This document shows, one piece after another, positions 26,383 to 35,609 of a stretch of DNA of 64,000 nt. A model generated the notes under the pieces. It was given only the letters and a program-made list of their open reading frames with translations, did not search any database and had not been told where the DNA came from. The number at the start of each line of letters is the position of its first letter. Within the stretch, counting starts at the first letter, position 1. Source of the DNA: Lentibacter sp. XHP0401 (GTDB taxonomy: Bacteria > Pseudomonadota > Alphaproteobacteria > Rhodobacterales > Rhodobacteraceae); assembly GCF_025751535.1 (NCBI RefSeq), contig NZ_JAOWLC010000009.1:62001-126000 (forward strand), given 5' to 3'. A program made the position numbers and the translations under genes.

Positions 26383-28490
26383 TACCGTGTGCCCCCCGTA
26401 AAGGCCATCCACATGACGAGGACAACAACCCCGATAACCATGGCGAATGCGTAAGTGAAAATGTAACCGGACTGGGCGCGGCCTGCGAGGCGGGTGACGA
26501 ACGGGATAATGCCCATGGCAACCCCGTTGATCGTTCCGTCGATGACAGTGCCGTCTCCCTTTTTCCAAAGGAAGCGGCCAAGGGCTTTGGCTGGATTGAC
26601 GAAGAGGAAGTTGTAGACCTCGTCAAAGTACCACTTGTTGAGCAAGAAAAGATAAAGCGGGCGCTGGCTCTCTGCCAGTTTGGCAGGCAGGCTCGGGCTC
26701 CAGATATAGAACCAAAGTGCCGTTACAAAACCGATCAGCATCGCAAAAAACGGGCTCATCTTGACCCACTTGGGCACGGCATGCGCATCGTTCAGTACGG
26801 TGTTGCTCTCCGCAGTGTAGATAGCGCCCTCACCTGGCTTGCCCGTGAAGGCATAGTGATGCTCTTCGGCTGCGCCATGGCCTTGCGTGGCGGCTTCACT
26901 GTGGCCTTCTTCGGCTGTTGCCTCAGCATGGTCTTCTTCACCATGTGCCCCCGCTTCGGCATAAGGCACGCCAAAAAACTTGCCGACAGTATCGGTATGG
27001 CCAAAGAAAGAGTTATACCAAAGCATCCCCGAGAAGATGGCCCCAAGTGACAGAACACCCAGCGGAACCAACATAACAGCAGGGCTTTCATGCGCGTGCT
27101 CATGCGTATGCTTATCGCCACGCGCTTTGCCAAAGAACGTCATGAACATAAGACGCCACGAATAGAAGCTTGTGAACAGGGCAGCAATCACCAGCATCCA
27201 GAAGGCATAGCCTCCCATTGTGCCGGCATACGCGCTCTCGATAACGGCATCTTTAGAAAGGAAGCCGGCAAAGCCGTAATGTGTCAGCGGAATACCCACA
27301 CCGGTGATGGCCAGCGTGCCGATCATCATCGCCCAGAAGGTATAGGGCAATTTTTTACGCAGCCCGCCGTAGTTCCGCATGTCCTGCTCATGGTGCATTC
27401 CGTGAATGACCGAACCCGCACCAAGGAAAAGCATCGCCTTGAAGAAAGCGTGCGTGAAAAGGTGGAACATCGCAACCGAATAAACACCGACACCTGCCGC
27501 CACAAACATGTAACCAAGCTGCGAGCAAGTCGAGTAAGCAATCACGCGTTTGATATCGTTCTGCACAAGGCCGACAGTGGCAGCGAAAAACGCTGTGGTC
27601 GCCCCGATAATCACGATAAAGGCTTTGGCTTCGGGTGCGAACTCAAACAAAGGTGACATGCGCGAAACGAGGAAGACCCCCGCCGTTACCATAGTCGCGG
27701 CGTGGATAAGCGCCGAAACAGGTGTCGGGCCTTCCATAGCATCCGGCAGCCAAGTGTGCAGGAAAAGCTGTGCCGATTTGCCCATCGCACCGATGAACAG
27801 AAGGAAGGCCAGCAGATTTGCCGCGTTCCACTCTGTCCACAAGAAGCTGATCTCCGTTTCTGCAAGCGTCGGAGCCGCTGCGAAAATGTCATCAAGGTTT
27901 ACACTGTCGACAAGGAAATACAGCCCGAGAATACCGAGAAGGAAGCCAAAATCCCCCACTCGGTTCACCACAAACGCCTTGATTGCGGCGGCATTGGCGC
28001 TTGGCTTGCGGTAATAGAACCCGATGAGCAGGTAAGAAGCAACGCCCACACCTTCCCAGCCGAAGAACATCTGGATCAGGTTGTCCGCTGTCACCAGCAT
28101 CAACATCGCAAAGGTAAAGAACGACAGGTAGGCAAAGAAACGCGGGCGGTAGCTTTCGCCTTCTTTCCAATTCTCGTCATGGGCCATGTAGCCCATGGAA
28201 TAAAGATGAACGAGGGCCGAAACCGAGTTGATTACAACGAACATAATCGCAGTTAGCCGATCAAGGCGGATGGCCCAGCTGGTATCAAGCGTGCCCGACT
28301 GGATCCATCTCATCAGCTCGATCTGGCGTGTAACCCCGTCAAAGCCAAGAAAAACCACCCAGCTGAGAACGGCCGCCAGAAAGAGCAGGCCGGTGGTGAT
28401 CCACTGCGAAGCCTTATCCCCAAGGATACGGTGGCCGAAGCCGACAATAAGCGCGCCAAGCAGCGGTGCAAAAAGGATAATTTGTTCCAT
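26382..28490 (-). CDS. nuoL: NADH-quinone oxidoreductase subunit L
   Basis: Distal antiporter-like subunit of Complex I with the long lateral helix that runs along the membrane arm. The 702-residue length is usual for Rhodobacteraceae. Conserved blocks include [39 protein letters not shown] and [13 protein letters not shown] His/Glu/Ala-rich loop around residues 520-560 ([20 protein letters not shown]) is a hydrophilic insertion with metal-binding character, common as a variable loop. It ends [15 protein letters not shown]. The nuoM start overlaps its stop. Confidence 0.97.
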   Translation of the reverse strand: MEQIILFAPLLGALIVGFGHRILGDKASQWITTGLLFLAAVLSWVVFLGFDGVTRQIELMRWIQSGTLDTSWAIRLDRLTAIMFVVINSVSALVHLYSMGYMAHDENWKEGESYRPRFFAYLSFFTFAMLMLVTADNLIQMFFGWEGVGVASYLLIGFYYRKPSANAAAIKAFVVNRVGDFGFLLGILGLYFLVDSVNLDDIFAAAPTLAETEISFLWTEWNAANLLAFLLFIGAMGKSAQLFLHTWLPDAMEGPTPVSALIHAATMVTAGVFLVSRMSPLFEFAPEAKAFIVIIGATTAFFAATVGLVQNDIKRVIAYSTCSQLGYMFVAAGVGVYSVAMFHLFTHAFFKAMLFLGAGSVIHGMHHEQDMRNYGGLRKKLPYTFWAMMIGTLAITGVGIPLTHYGFAGFLSKDAVIESAYAGTMGGYAFWMLVIAALFTSFYSWRLMFMTFFGKARGDKHTHEHAHESPAVMLVPLGVLSLGAIFSGMLWYNSFFGHTDTVGKFFGVPYAEAGAHGEEDHAEATAEEGHSEAATQGHGAAEEHHYAFTGKPGEGAIYTAESNTVLNDAHAVPKWVKMSPFFAMLIGFVTALWFYIWSPSLPAKLAESQRPLYLFLLNKWYFDEVYNFLFVNPAKALGRFLWKKGDGTVIDGTINGVAMGIIPFVTRLAGRAQSGYIFTYAFAMVIGVVVLVMWMAFTGGTR

Positions 28491-28495
28491 AATTC

Positions 28496-28801
28496 TTATC
28501 CCTTCATCACGTTGGCGTCTTCAACGTCAATCGTGCCACGATTGCGGAAGAAGACGACAAGGATCGCAAGGCCAATCGCGGCCTCGGCAGCGGCGACGGT
28601 CAGAATAAAGAGGGTAAACACCTGCCCCGCCAGATCGCCCATGAAAGACGAGAAAGCGATGAAATTGATGTTCACCGAAAGAAGGATGAGCTCGATCGAC
28701 ATCAGCAAAATAATGATGTTCTTCCGGTTCAGGAAGAGCCCGAATATGCCAATGACAAACAGCACAGCTGCCACCGTCAGATAATGTTCAAGTCCGATCA
28801 T
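28496..28801 (-). CDS. nuoK: NADH-quinone oxidoreductase subunit K
   Basis: Small three-helix subunit of the Complex I membrane domain (101 residues). The conserved membrane-embedded acidic residues sit in [15 protein letters not shown] and in the later [13 protein letters not shown]. Full length for the family, beginning [15 protein letters not shown]. It lies 39 bp after nuoJ and 5 bp before nuoL, as in other nuo operons. Confidence 0.97.
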   Translation of the reverse strand: MIGLEHYLTVAAVLFVIGIFGLFLNRKNIIILLMSIELILLSVNINFIAFSSFMGDLAGQVFTLFILTVAAAEAAIGLAILVVFFRNRGTIDVEDANVMKG

Positions 28802-28840
28802 GTCGTCCCTCGGTTCTTTATTGTTCTCGCGGCGAGTGGC

Positions 28841-29449
28841 TTAAAGCCCCTGCCCCGGTTTTACGTCTTTCAGTTCCATAGCGTCTTTCGGATCGCGCCA
28901 CATCTGCGTCAAAACATTCTGGCGCTTCACGCCATCACGATGGCGCAGTGTCAGCACAATCGCACCGATCATCGCCACAAACAGGATCAGACCTGCAAGC
29001 TGGAAGATCAGGAAATACTGGTCATAGAGCAACAGCCCCAAAGCAGCTGTGTTCTGCGTGCCTTCAGGCGTCACAGCGGCACGCGCAGCTTCCGCACCAT
29101 CCGCCATCTGCCAATCGCCAAACGCCAGCCCGAGTGCCATGAGCATCACAATCCCGATCGCCAGAGCGATGGGCATATACTGTGCCATGCCGGCCTTGAG
29201 TTCTGCAAAATCCACATCAAGCATCATCACGACAAAGAGGAAAAGCACCGCAACCGCGCCGACATAAACAATCATCAGAAGCATTGCGATAAACTCGGCC
29301 CCGAGCAAAACGAAAAGCCCTGCCGCACTCATAAACGCAAGGATCAACCATAGCACCGAATGCACCGGGTTGCGGCTGAGAACGGTGAAAAGCCCGCCCG
29401 TTAGCACGCCAATCGCAAAGAGATAAAAGGCAAAGGTCACTACGGTCAT
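28841..29449 (-). CDS. nuoJ: NADH-quinone oxidoreductase subunit J
   Basis: Five-helix membrane subunit of Complex I (202 residues). The conserved third helix reads [22 protein letters not shown], with the tyrosine and glycine that allow the pi-bulge rearrangement. The C-terminal 35 residues are soluble and charged, ending [11 protein letters not shown]. Its start overlaps the stop of the inserted carboxymuconolactone-decarboxylase-family gene by 4 bp, so the extra gene is translated in line with nuoI and nuoJ. Confidence 0.96.
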   Translation of the reverse strand: MTVVTFAFYLFAIGVLTGGLFTVLSRNPVHSVLWLILAFMSAAGLFVLLGAEFIAMLLMIVYVGAVAVLFLFVVMMLDVDFAELKAGMAQYMPIALAIGIVMLMALGLAFGDWQMADGAEAARAAVTPEGTQNTAALGLLLYDQYFLIFQLAGLILFVAMIGAIVLTLRHRDGVKRQNVLTQMWRDPKDAMELKDVKPGQGL

Positions 29450-29847
29450 TTATCAACATCCTTGCTTTGGTCCATCACGTCCTTGGCAATTTCCATCGCC
29501 CGCGTCATGGCAGGAATTCCCGCAAACATCGCCATCATGGCTATTGTTTCGGCTATTTCTTCGTCCGTGGCTCCAGCCTCGCCCAAATGACGCACTGTCA
29601 GCCTGATCTGGGCCTCGCCCTGTGCACCTTGCATGGTCAGCCCTGCAAGGGTGAGCAAAAGCCGCGTCTTGGAATCGAGGCCGTTCTCGTTCAGCCCCTT
29701 ACCGAATGTCGCTTCCATCATCTCCTTGGACATGGTCGGCCACATCGCCTCCAACCCTTTGGGCGAAAACGTCTCAAGCGCGGGCGCCATGGCTTTTGCC
29801 ATTTCGCTCGCTTGTTCCATCATCATTTCAAAGGGCGTTTTGGTCAT
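29446..29847 (-). CDS. Carboxymuconolactone decarboxylase-family protein inserted in the nuo operon
   Basis: A 133-residue helical protein with the CMD/AhpD-like pattern: [15 protein letters not shown] followed by [35 protein letters not shown]. It contains no cysteine at all, so AhpD-type peroxidase activity is excluded. The N-terminal 40 residues are Met-rich and helical. It overlaps both nuoI and nuoJ by 4 bp, which is strong evidence that it is made together with Complex I. A role as a decarboxylase is not supported by context; a role in Complex I or quinone metabolism is inference. Confidence 0.85.
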   Translation of the reverse strand: MTKTPFEMMMEQASEMAKAMAPALETFSPKGLEAMWPTMSKEMMEATFGKGLNENGLDSKTRLLLTLAGLTMQGAQGEAQIRLTVRHLGEAGATDEEIAETIAMMAMFAGIPAMTRAMEIAKDVMDQSKDVDK

Positions 29848-30338
29848 CGGTACGGTGCATCCAGCTCGAGATTACGGGCGATTTCTGCCTCCCAGCGGTC
29901 ACCGTTCTCCAGGAGCTTGTCTTTGTTATAAAACAGCTCCTCTCGGGTCTCGGTGGCAAACTCGAAGTTCGGCCCTTCAACAATTGCATCCACTGGGCAA
30001 GCCTCTTGGCAGAAACCGCAGTAAATGCATTTGGTCATGTCAATGTCATAGCGTGTTGTGCGGCGGGAGCCATCATCGCGCGGCTCCGCATCAATTGTAA
30101 TCGCCTGTGCAGGACAGATCGCTTCGCAAAGCTTACAAGCAATGCAGCGCTCTTCCCCGTTCGGGTAGCGGCGCAGCGCGTGCTCGCCGCGAAACCGCGG
30201 GCTCAGCGGGCCCTTTTCGTGGGGATAATTGAGCGTGGCTTTCGGCGCAAAAAAGTACTTGAGGCCAAGCTTCATACCCTGCCGAAAATCGGAGAGAAAA
30301 AAGTAACCGATCGCGCGTTTATAGTCGATATTCGCCAT
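29844..30338 (-). CDS. nuoI: NADH-quinone oxidoreductase subunit I
   Basis: Ferredoxin-like subunit of the Complex I Q-module that holds clusters N6a and N6b. Two CxxCxxCxxxCP motifs are complete: [12 protein letters not shown] and [12 protein letters not shown]. The 164-residue length and the amphipathic N terminus that contacts NuoH ([14 protein letters not shown]) match the family. It begins 1 bp after nuoH ends and overlaps the downstream carboxymuconolactone-decarboxylase-family gene. Confidence 0.97.
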   Translation of the reverse strand: MANIDYKRAIGYFFLSDFRQGMKLGLKYFFAPKATLNYPHEKGPLSPRFRGEHALRRYPNGEERCIACKLCEAICPAQAITIDAEPRDDGSRRTTRYDIDMTKCIYCGFCQEACPVDAIVEGPNFEFATETREELFYNKDKLLENGDRWEAEIARNLELDAPYR

Positions 30339-30339
30339 A

Positions 30340-31380
30340 TTACCCTCCTACGCTCCAGCGCGCGAACGTGCCCCAGAACCAGTCAAATTTCGCCGCGAAG
30401 GCTACAAAGACAACCCAGAACAAGCTCATCGGCAGAAATACTTTCCAACCGATCCGCATCAGCTGGTCATAGCGGTAGCGCGGTGTGATCGCCTTCACCA
30501 TCGCAAAGATGAAGAAGACGAGGAACATCTTGCCGAACATCCACATGATGCCGTCAGGCAAGCCCGGAATGGGCGAGAGCCAGCCGCCAAAGAAGAAAAC
30601 CGAGACGAGCGCGCACATCATCACAATCGCCACATATTCCCCGATCATATAAAGCAGGAACGGCGTTGATGAATATTCAACCTGATAACCTGCCACAAGC
30701 TCTGACTCCGCTTCGGGAAGGTCAAAAGGTGGGCGGTTTGTCTCGGCCATGGCCGAAATCAGAAAGAGAAACAGCATCGGGAAATGCGGGATCCAGTACC
30801 AGCTGAACATACCGTAGTCACCATTCTGGGCATACACGATCTCGCTCAGATTCAACGATCCTGACGAAATGATGATGCCGATGATGATAAGCCCGAGCGA
30901 GACTTCATAAGAAATCATCTGCGCAGCAGACCGGAGCGATCCGAGGAACGGGTATTTCGAGTTCGAGGCCCAGCCCCCCATGATCACGCCGTAAACCTCA
31001 AGCGAGGAGAAAGCGAAAATATAGAGCACGGCAACGTTAATATCGGCCAGAACCCAGCCGTCATTGAACGGGATCACCGCCCAAGCAGCCATGGCCAGCA
31101 CAAAGCTCACCAGCGGGGCAAGAAAAAAGACAAACTTGTCAGCTCCCGCAGGCACGATGATCTCTTTCACCGCGTATTTGATAAAGTCGGCAAAACTCTG
31201 GAACAACCCAAAGACGCCGACCACATTCGGCCCGCGGCGCATTTGCACGGCTGCCCAGACCTTACGGTCAAAATACAGCAAGAACGCCAGCGCGACGAGA
31301 AGCGGCACGATAATCAATAGGCACTGCCCCACAATAAGCAGGAAAATCCCTAGATTCGTGTTGGTAAAGAATTCAGCCAT
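30340..31380 (-). CDS. nuoH: NADH-quinone oxidoreductase subunit H
   Basis: Membrane subunit that forms the quinone chamber entrance and links the two arms of Complex I. It has 346 residues and eight or nine helices. Conserved segments are ERKVWA-equivalent [18 protein letters not shown], the acidic loop [21 protein letters not shown], and [16 protein letters not shown] near the end. The start at [10 protein letters not shown] lies 7 bp after the upstream lipoprotein gene. Confidence 0.97.
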   Translation of the reverse strand: MAEFFTNTNLGIFLLIVGQCLLIIVPLLVALAFLLYFDRKVWAAVQMRRGPNVVGVFGLFQSFADFIKYAVKEIIVPAGADKFVFFLAPLVSFVLAMAAWAVIPFNDGWVLADINVAVLYIFAFSSLEVYGVIMGGWASNSKYPFLGSLRSAAQMISYEVSLGLIIIGIIISSGSLNLSEIVYAQNGDYGMFSWYWIPHFPMLFLFLISAMAETNRPPFDLPEAESELVAGYQVEYSSTPFLLYMIGEYVAIVMMCALVSVFFFGGWLSPIPGLPDGIMWMFGKMFLVFFIFAMVKAITPRYRYDQLMRIGWKVFLPMSLFWVVFVAFAAKFDWFWGTFARWSVGG

Positions 31381-31387
31381 CAGCCCC

Positions 31388-31810
31388 TCACACCATCGGT
31401 ATCTTGTCTTCTATGCAGTTTTGAACGGTGACTTCCGCGTCAATCGTCTTCAAACCACGTGGCAGTGCAGCCGAGATGGTATAAACCGCATCTCCGCGCC
31501 ACTGGCCACCCTTAATCTCAACATTCGTGCGCACATGACGCGCAAATCCGTATCCACGAATAAGCGAATACTGCGCTGCGGCGCATTCCGCATAGCGGCT
31601 CACGTCATCAGGCAGCGCTTCGCCATTCATCGCAACCACAAATTGCACCAAATCGCCGTCCAAAAGGCGTGTCTCGATTCCGTCATAGCCAAACACACGC
31701 GGCACGTCCGGTGTGGCCGCACGGGTCACATCCTCGCGCGGAATCTCCTCGCAAGCGCCAAGCATGGCAAAAGTGGCCAAGCCCAGAATTATGCCGGCAA
31801 ACCTTCTCAC
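31388..31810 (-). CDS. Putative lipoprotein between nuoG and nuoH (GTG start)
   Basis: A 140-residue probable lipoprotein not recognised by name. The GTG at 31810 overlaps the nuoG TGA (GTGA), and the product starts [10 protein letters not shown] and reaches the lipobox MLGAC at about residue 20, followed by EEIPRED. The longer frame from 31966 only mirrors nuoG. The mature part contains [19 protein letters not shown], close to patterns seen in small Rhodobacteraceae periplasmic proteins. It ends in a beta-rich section ([12 protein letters not shown]), whose cysteine could pair with the internal one. Its place inside the nuo operon suggests a Complex I-linked role. Confidence 0.75.
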   Translation of the reverse strand: MRRFAGIILGLATFAMLGACEEIPREDVTRAATPDVPRVFGYDGIETRLLDGDLVQFVVAMNGEALPDDVSRYAECAAAQYSLIRGYGFARHVRTNVEIKGGQWRGDAVYTISAALPRGLKTIDAEVTVQNCIEDKIPMV

Positions 31811-33828
31811 TCGGCCGCCACCTTCTTTTGCCCGCGCGCTTTTGCATTGGCGCTCAACTCTGCCATAAGCTCGGAAGCACGCGCAATCGGGTTGGTCAGA
31901 TAGAAGTCTGACACCGCATTGCGGAAGCTGGCCTTGCCAAGCGTGCCTTTCACTTCGGCTTTCCATTCGTTCTCTGGCACCTCGTCAATCTGTGCCAGAT
32001 GTGGCACAGCAGCCACAAGCGCCTGACGCAACTGCGCTAGGCTGTCCCATGGTTGGGTCGCGCCCAGTTCTGCCGAGAGCGCACGCAAAATGGCCCAGTT
32101 TTCCTTGGCCTCACCCGGTGCAAACCCTGCACGCAGAGCAATCTGAGGGCGGCCTTCGGTGTTTACAAACAGCCCCTGCTCTTCTGTGTAAGCCGCGCCC
32201 GGCAAAATCACATCGGCGCGGTGTGCCCCACGGTCGCCATGGCTACCTTGGTAAATCACAAAAGCGCCTGCTTCGATGTCGACTTCGTCAGCGCCGAGAT
32301 TATAAACAACATCTGCCCCCTCGGTCGCCGATACCATGCCGCCTTCGGTGACAGCACCAATATCCATAGCGCCAACGCGGCTGGCTGCCGTATGCAGAAC
32401 CAGAAGCTTTGAGCCCGTGGCCTCGGCCAGTTGCATCGCTGCCGCCAGAACCGCGGCACCATCCGCTTCACGGATCGCGCCCTGACCGACAATCACAAGG
32501 CTCTCGACTTCAAGAACCTCTTTGAACTTGCTGCCAAGCGCCTTTTCAAGTGCCGCACGATCATCTCCCATATGCGAATAATCGTATGTAAGATCAACAG
32601 CTTGCCCGATCAGGCCCACATTCGCCCCACGTGACCATGCCCGACGGATACGTGCATTAAGCACAGGCGCTTCCTCGCGGGGGTTGGTTCCGATGAGCTG
32701 AATCATCTGCGCCGTATCAATGTCTTCAATGCTCGCAGTGCCGACATATCCCGAGCGGTTGCCGGCAGGGAGTTTCGCACCATCAGTGCGACACTCGACA
32801 GAACCGCCCTGCCCTTCAACAAGTTCTTTCAAAGCGAAAGCGGCTTCAACTGGCGCAAGATCCCCCACAAGGCCAGCCACTTTGCTTGCGCCCGTAATTT
32901 TCTGCGCCACAAGGCTCAAAGCCTCGCCCCAGTCCGCTGCACGCAATTTGCCGTTTTCACGAACATAGGGCTTATCAAGCCGTTGGCGGCGCAGACCGTC
33001 CCAGACAAAACGGGTTTTATCCGAAATCCACTCTTCGTTCACGCCATCATGGTTGCGTGGCAGAATCCGCATCACTTCGCGGCCCTTCGTATCTACACGA
33101 ATGGATGAGCCGAGCGCATCCATCACATCAATCGTCTCGGTCTTTGTCAGCTCCCAAGGCCGCGCGGTGAACGCGTAAGGCTTGCTCACAAGCGCACCAA
33201 CGGGGCACAGATCAATGATGTTGCCCTGCAAGTTGCTATCAAGCGTTTCGCCCAGATATGCAGTGATCTCGCTATCTTCGCCGCGTCCTGTCTGGCCCAT
33301 TTGGGTGATCCCGGCCACTTCTGTGGTAAAGCGTACACAGCGCGTGCACGAGATGCAGCGCGTCATATGCGTCTCAACCAGCGGTCCGAGATCAAGATCG
33401 TCAGACGCACGCTTCGGCTCGCGGAAACGGCTGAAATCAACGCCATAGGCCATGGCCTGATCCTGCAAGTCGCATTCTCCACCTTGGTCGCAAATAGGGC
33501 AATCAAGCGGATGGTTGATGAGCAAGAACTCCATCACACCTTCACGCGCCTTCTTCACCATAGGCGAATTTGTCTTCACAACAGGAGGCTGCCCCTCGGG
33601 GCCGGGGCGCAAATCCTTCACCTGCATCGCGCAAGAGGCCGCAGGCTTGGGTGGGCCGCCCACAACTTCCACAAGACACATCCGGCAGTTGCCCGCGATG
33701 CTGAGGCGCTCGTGATAACAGAAACGCGGCACTTCGATGCCGGCTTCTTCACAGGCCTGAATCAGCGTCATTCCGCCCTCAACTTCGACCTCTTTGTCAT
33801 CAATGATGATCTTGCGTAAATCGCTCAT
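31807..33828 (-). CDS. nuoG: NADH-quinone oxidoreductase subunit G
   Basis: Largest peripheral subunit of Complex I, carrying several iron-sulfur clusters. The N-terminal 2Fe-2S domain is shown by [16 protein letters not shown]; the His-ligated cluster by [18 protein letters not shown]; and the N4/N5 region by [10 protein letters not shown]. The remaining 450 residues have the molybdopterin-oxidoreductase fold that has lost its cofactor in Complex I. The 673-residue length matches the alphaproteobacterial type. It follows DUF5333 by 6 bp. Confidence 0.97.
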   Translation of the reverse strand: MSDLRKIIIDDKEVEVEGGMTLIQACEEAGIEVPRFCYHERLSIAGNCRMCLVEVVGGPPKPAASCAMQVKDLRPGPEGQPPVVKTNSPMVKKAREGVMEFLLINHPLDCPICDQGGECDLQDQAMAYGVDFSRFREPKRASDDLDLGPLVETHMTRCISCTRCVRFTTEVAGITQMGQTGRGEDSEITAYLGETLDSNLQGNIIDLCPVGALVSKPYAFTARPWELTKTETIDVMDALGSSIRVDTKGREVMRILPRNHDGVNEEWISDKTRFVWDGLRRQRLDKPYVRENGKLRAADWGEALSLVAQKITGASKVAGLVGDLAPVEAAFALKELVEGQGGSVECRTDGAKLPAGNRSGYVGTASIEDIDTAQMIQLIGTNPREEAPVLNARIRRAWSRGANVGLIGQAVDLTYDYSHMGDDRAALEKALGSKFKEVLEVESLVIVGQGAIREADGAAVLAAAMQLAEATGSKLLVLHTAASRVGAMDIGAVTEGGMVSATEGADVVYNLGADEVDIEAGAFVIYQGSHGDRGAHRADVILPGAAYTEEQGLFVNTEGRPQIALRAGFAPGEAKENWAILRALSAELGATQPWDSLAQLRQALVAAVPHLAQIDEVPENEWKAEVKGTLGKASFRNAVSDFYLTNPIARASELMAELSANAKARGQKKVAAE

Positions 33829-33834
33829 GTCGTC

Positions 33835-34236
33835 TCACTTTGCTTTCAGCAGGCTTCCGATCACGCTGCCTTTGGCGATCTCGGCTTTGCCAAGGGTGCA
33901 CAAATCAGCAGCGCTCTTCGGGTTCAACCCTTTTGATTTCACATAGGCCTCGCCCTTCGCACGAATGCGGGCTTTTTCAGCCTCGCTTTTGCGATAGGCG
34001 TCAATTTCGTCGTCACTATATCCAAGATCATTCGCGCGGCTTTTCACATCCCAAAGAAGAGACAAACCTTTCAGCTTGCGCGCCGAAATCGTGTCGCATT
34101 TCTTCGAAATTTCCAGCGCCAGCCCCACTTCGAGCATTTTGCCGTCGATCTCTTTAACATCCCGCAACGCAGGTTTGGCCGAAGCCATGGATGCAGCCAA
34201 TGCCGCGCCCATAAAAACAGTTGTAAACATACGCAT
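33835..34236 (-). CDS. DUF5333 family periplasmic protein in the nuo operon
   Basis: A 133-residue protein typical of Rhodobacteraceae nuo operons (DUF5333). The start at 34236 (MRMFTTVFMG) has AGGAG 8 nt upstream and yields a Sec signal ending near MASAKPAL. The mature domain is helical and charged, with two cysteines (KKCDTISARK and AADLCTLGK) that could form a disulfide. A long hairpin just upstream would pair with its ribosome-binding site. The function is unknown; constant linkage to nuoG suggests assembly or stability of Complex I, which is an inference. Confidence 0.8.
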   Translation of the reverse strand: MRMFTTVFMGAALAASMASAKPALRDVKEIDGKMLEVGLALEISKKCDTISARKLKGLSLLWDVKSRANDLGYSDDEIDAYRKSEAEKARIRAKGEAYVKSKGLNPKSAADLCTLGKAEIAKGSVIGSLLKAK

Positions 34237-34243
34237 CTCTAAA

Positions 34244-34304
34244 CTCCTCTCATGCATAACCGGAGCGGCAGATACACTGCGCCCTGTCTTGCATGAGATG
34301 GGAG
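34244..34304 (-). promoter_or_regulatory. Leader hairpin that would occlude the DUF5333 ribosome-binding site
   Basis: CTCATGCA (34249-34256) and TGCATGAG (34290-34297) pair perfectly. On the minus strand the stem continues, after a 2-nt bulge, into the pairing of GGAG (34244-34247) with CTCC (34301-34304), so the Shine-Dalgarno of the gene starting at 34236 is in the stem. Confidence 0.5.
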
Positions 34305-34382
34305 TTGTGACCGCTGCTATGCAATAACAGTTCCCCGCCCCGCCAAAACCGGCAGGTTTTCGCATCATATGTTGCGCGGCTG

Positions 34383-34754
34383 TCACCATGTTTTACACCG
34401 CCCACGCAGCTCAAGAATACCATTTTCGCTTATAGAAATCTCGCTTGGGTCCGTGTCAGGTGTGGGCCCACTCCAGCTGATATCCGTGTTGCCATACTGG
34501 TCGATGCAATAGCGGTTGGCTTCAATACGCGCGGCTTCCAAAGCACCGGACAACCCTCTGTCTGCCCCCCGCACCGTCACACCAAAGTCAGCACGATCCT
34601 CTTTTGATCGCTGGATTTTGCCCTTATAGGCATAGCCCTCATAGCTATAGCTTTGCGAGCCACCGAGCGCCGATTTTGTACGGGCACACCCTGAGGCCAT
34701 CACTGCAAGGGCAACACAGAAAGCAAGTTTTGTGGATGTTTTCAACATATTCAA
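34383..34754 (-). CDS. Putative lipoprotein between the methyltransferase and DUF5333 genes
   Basis: A 123-residue protein with a clear lipoprotein signal: basic MNMLKTSTK, hydrophobic core and lipobox MASGC at about residue 23. The mature part is rich in Ser, Tyr and charged residues (SYSYEGYAYKGKIQRSKEDR) and has an EANRYCIDQYGNTDISW block plus a C-terminal RGRCKTW. Two cysteines besides the lipidated one may pair. Not recognised by family. The start overlaps the upstream methyltransferase stop by 4 bp; downstream there is a 146-bp gap before DUF5333 containing a weak AAAACC/GGTTTT hairpin. Confidence 0.78.
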   Translation of the reverse strand: MNMLKTSTKLAFCVALAVMASGCARTKSALGGSQSYSYEGYAYKGKIQRSKEDRADFGVTVRGADRGLSGALEAARIEANRYCIDQYGNTDISWSGPTPDTDPSEISISENGILELRGRCKTW

Positions 34755-35458
34755 ATCCTGATCTTTCTACGTTTGGTGATTTCAAGGTCAAAGCCGATGC
34801 GCGGATCCTTACAGATGATCGCCTTGGCCATACTCGTCCAGATCGGCCGCTGCACTTCTGCTGCAAACTGGCAGACAGCGCGGCTTACATCAGGCCAGTT
34901 ACCATAATCGTCACAGAGCAACACACCGTCATCCGCAAGCAAATCCCAGTAGTTGCGAAAATCCGCCAGACAGGCCTCATACTCGTGGCTTGCGTCAATA
35001 TGGATCATATCCGCCTTCACCTTCAGACGCTTCAGCGCATAGGCCGCCGAATTCCCGTCCATCGGCAGCGGAACAATCACGTCTTGCATGCCTTCCGAGT
35101 AAACATTGGCCAGAAATGTCTCATAAAGTGTCGGATAGCCATTGCGCGGGCTCAGCTCTTTGCGCCGCCCTTTGGAAGACAAATGCGCCGACGATCCAAG
35201 CCAAGTGTCAATCGCAACAATCTCGGTTTCAAGCCCAAGCTTCTTGGCTTCCTGCGCCATATGGATCGAGGATTTCCCCTTCCAGACGCCTAGTTCCAGA
35301 ATAAGCTTAGGTTTAAACTCTTCCAACAGGTTGCGAAAGAACCCGTGGGTCGAATTCCAGCCAGAAAGATCAACGCGACTTTCGTCAAATTCGTATGTCT
35401 CGAAGGCATTCTCAAGCCGCAGAAGGTCACGCACAGATTTGGTTTTCAAATCTTTCAT
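34751..35458 (-). CDS. Class I SAM-dependent methyltransferase (CmcI/DUF-type) in the nuo operon
   Basis: A 235-residue protein with a SAM-binding Rossmann core: LILELGVWKGKSSIHMA (motif I with GxWxG), IVAIDTWLGS (acidic strand 2) and MIHIDASHEYEACLADFRNYW, then GVLLCDDYGN. This layout resembles CmcI-like and sugar O-methyltransferases with a metal-binding D-x-SHxYE site. The start at 35458 overlaps the stop of a 50-codon ORF. It sits between nuoF and nuoG, an unusual place. Target unknown; methylation of a Complex I subunit or of a glycan are both open. Confidence 0.78.
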   Translation of the reverse strand: MKDLKTKSVRDLLRLENAFETYEFDESRVDLSGWNSTHGFFRNLLEEFKPKLILELGVWKGKSSIHMAQEAKKLGLETEIVAIDTWLGSSAHLSSKGRRKELSPRNGYPTLYETFLANVYSEGMQDVIVPLPMDGNSAAYALKRLKVKADMIHIDASHEYEACLADFRNYWDLLADDGVLLCDDYGNWPDVSRAVCQFAAEVQRPIWTSMAKAIICKDPRIGFDLEITKRRKIRI

Positions 35459-35607
35459 TCGGAAGCCCCCACACATTGCCTGGCATACCCGTTCTCGGCC
35501 CTGCAAAGTTCTGCCCGCAGATGTGCAGGTTGGCCGAAGCTGCTCGCACAACTCGGCTTGCCTTGAACAGCAATCAAACGGCCAATTTTGAACTCTGCGA
35601 GCTGCAT
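35455..35607 (-). CDS. 50-codon ORF exactly filling the gap between nuoF and the methyltransferase gene
   Basis: Short frame of 50 codons starting MQLAEFKIGRLIAVQGK and ending CVGASE. Three signs support it: the start lies 2 bp after the nuoF TAG, GGAG lies 5 nt upstream of the ATG inside the nuoF end, and the TGA overlaps the methyltransferase ATG (ATGA). The peptide has three cysteines (positions 20, 35 and 45), no signal peptide and a mildly basic character. It matches no family I know. It could be a real small protein or a translational relay that carries ribosomes to the methyltransferase start. Confidence 0.55.
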   Translation of the reverse strand: MQLAEFKIGRLIAVQGKPSCASSFGQPAHLRAELCRAENGYARQCVGASE

Positions 35608-35609
35608 GT

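Noticed and set aside
24838-26454. 538-codon open frame on the plus strand opposite nuoM
   Set aside because: Composition is His/Arg/Gln-rich and it mirrors a clear membrane protein gene. GC-rich codon bias commonly leaves the opposite strand open.
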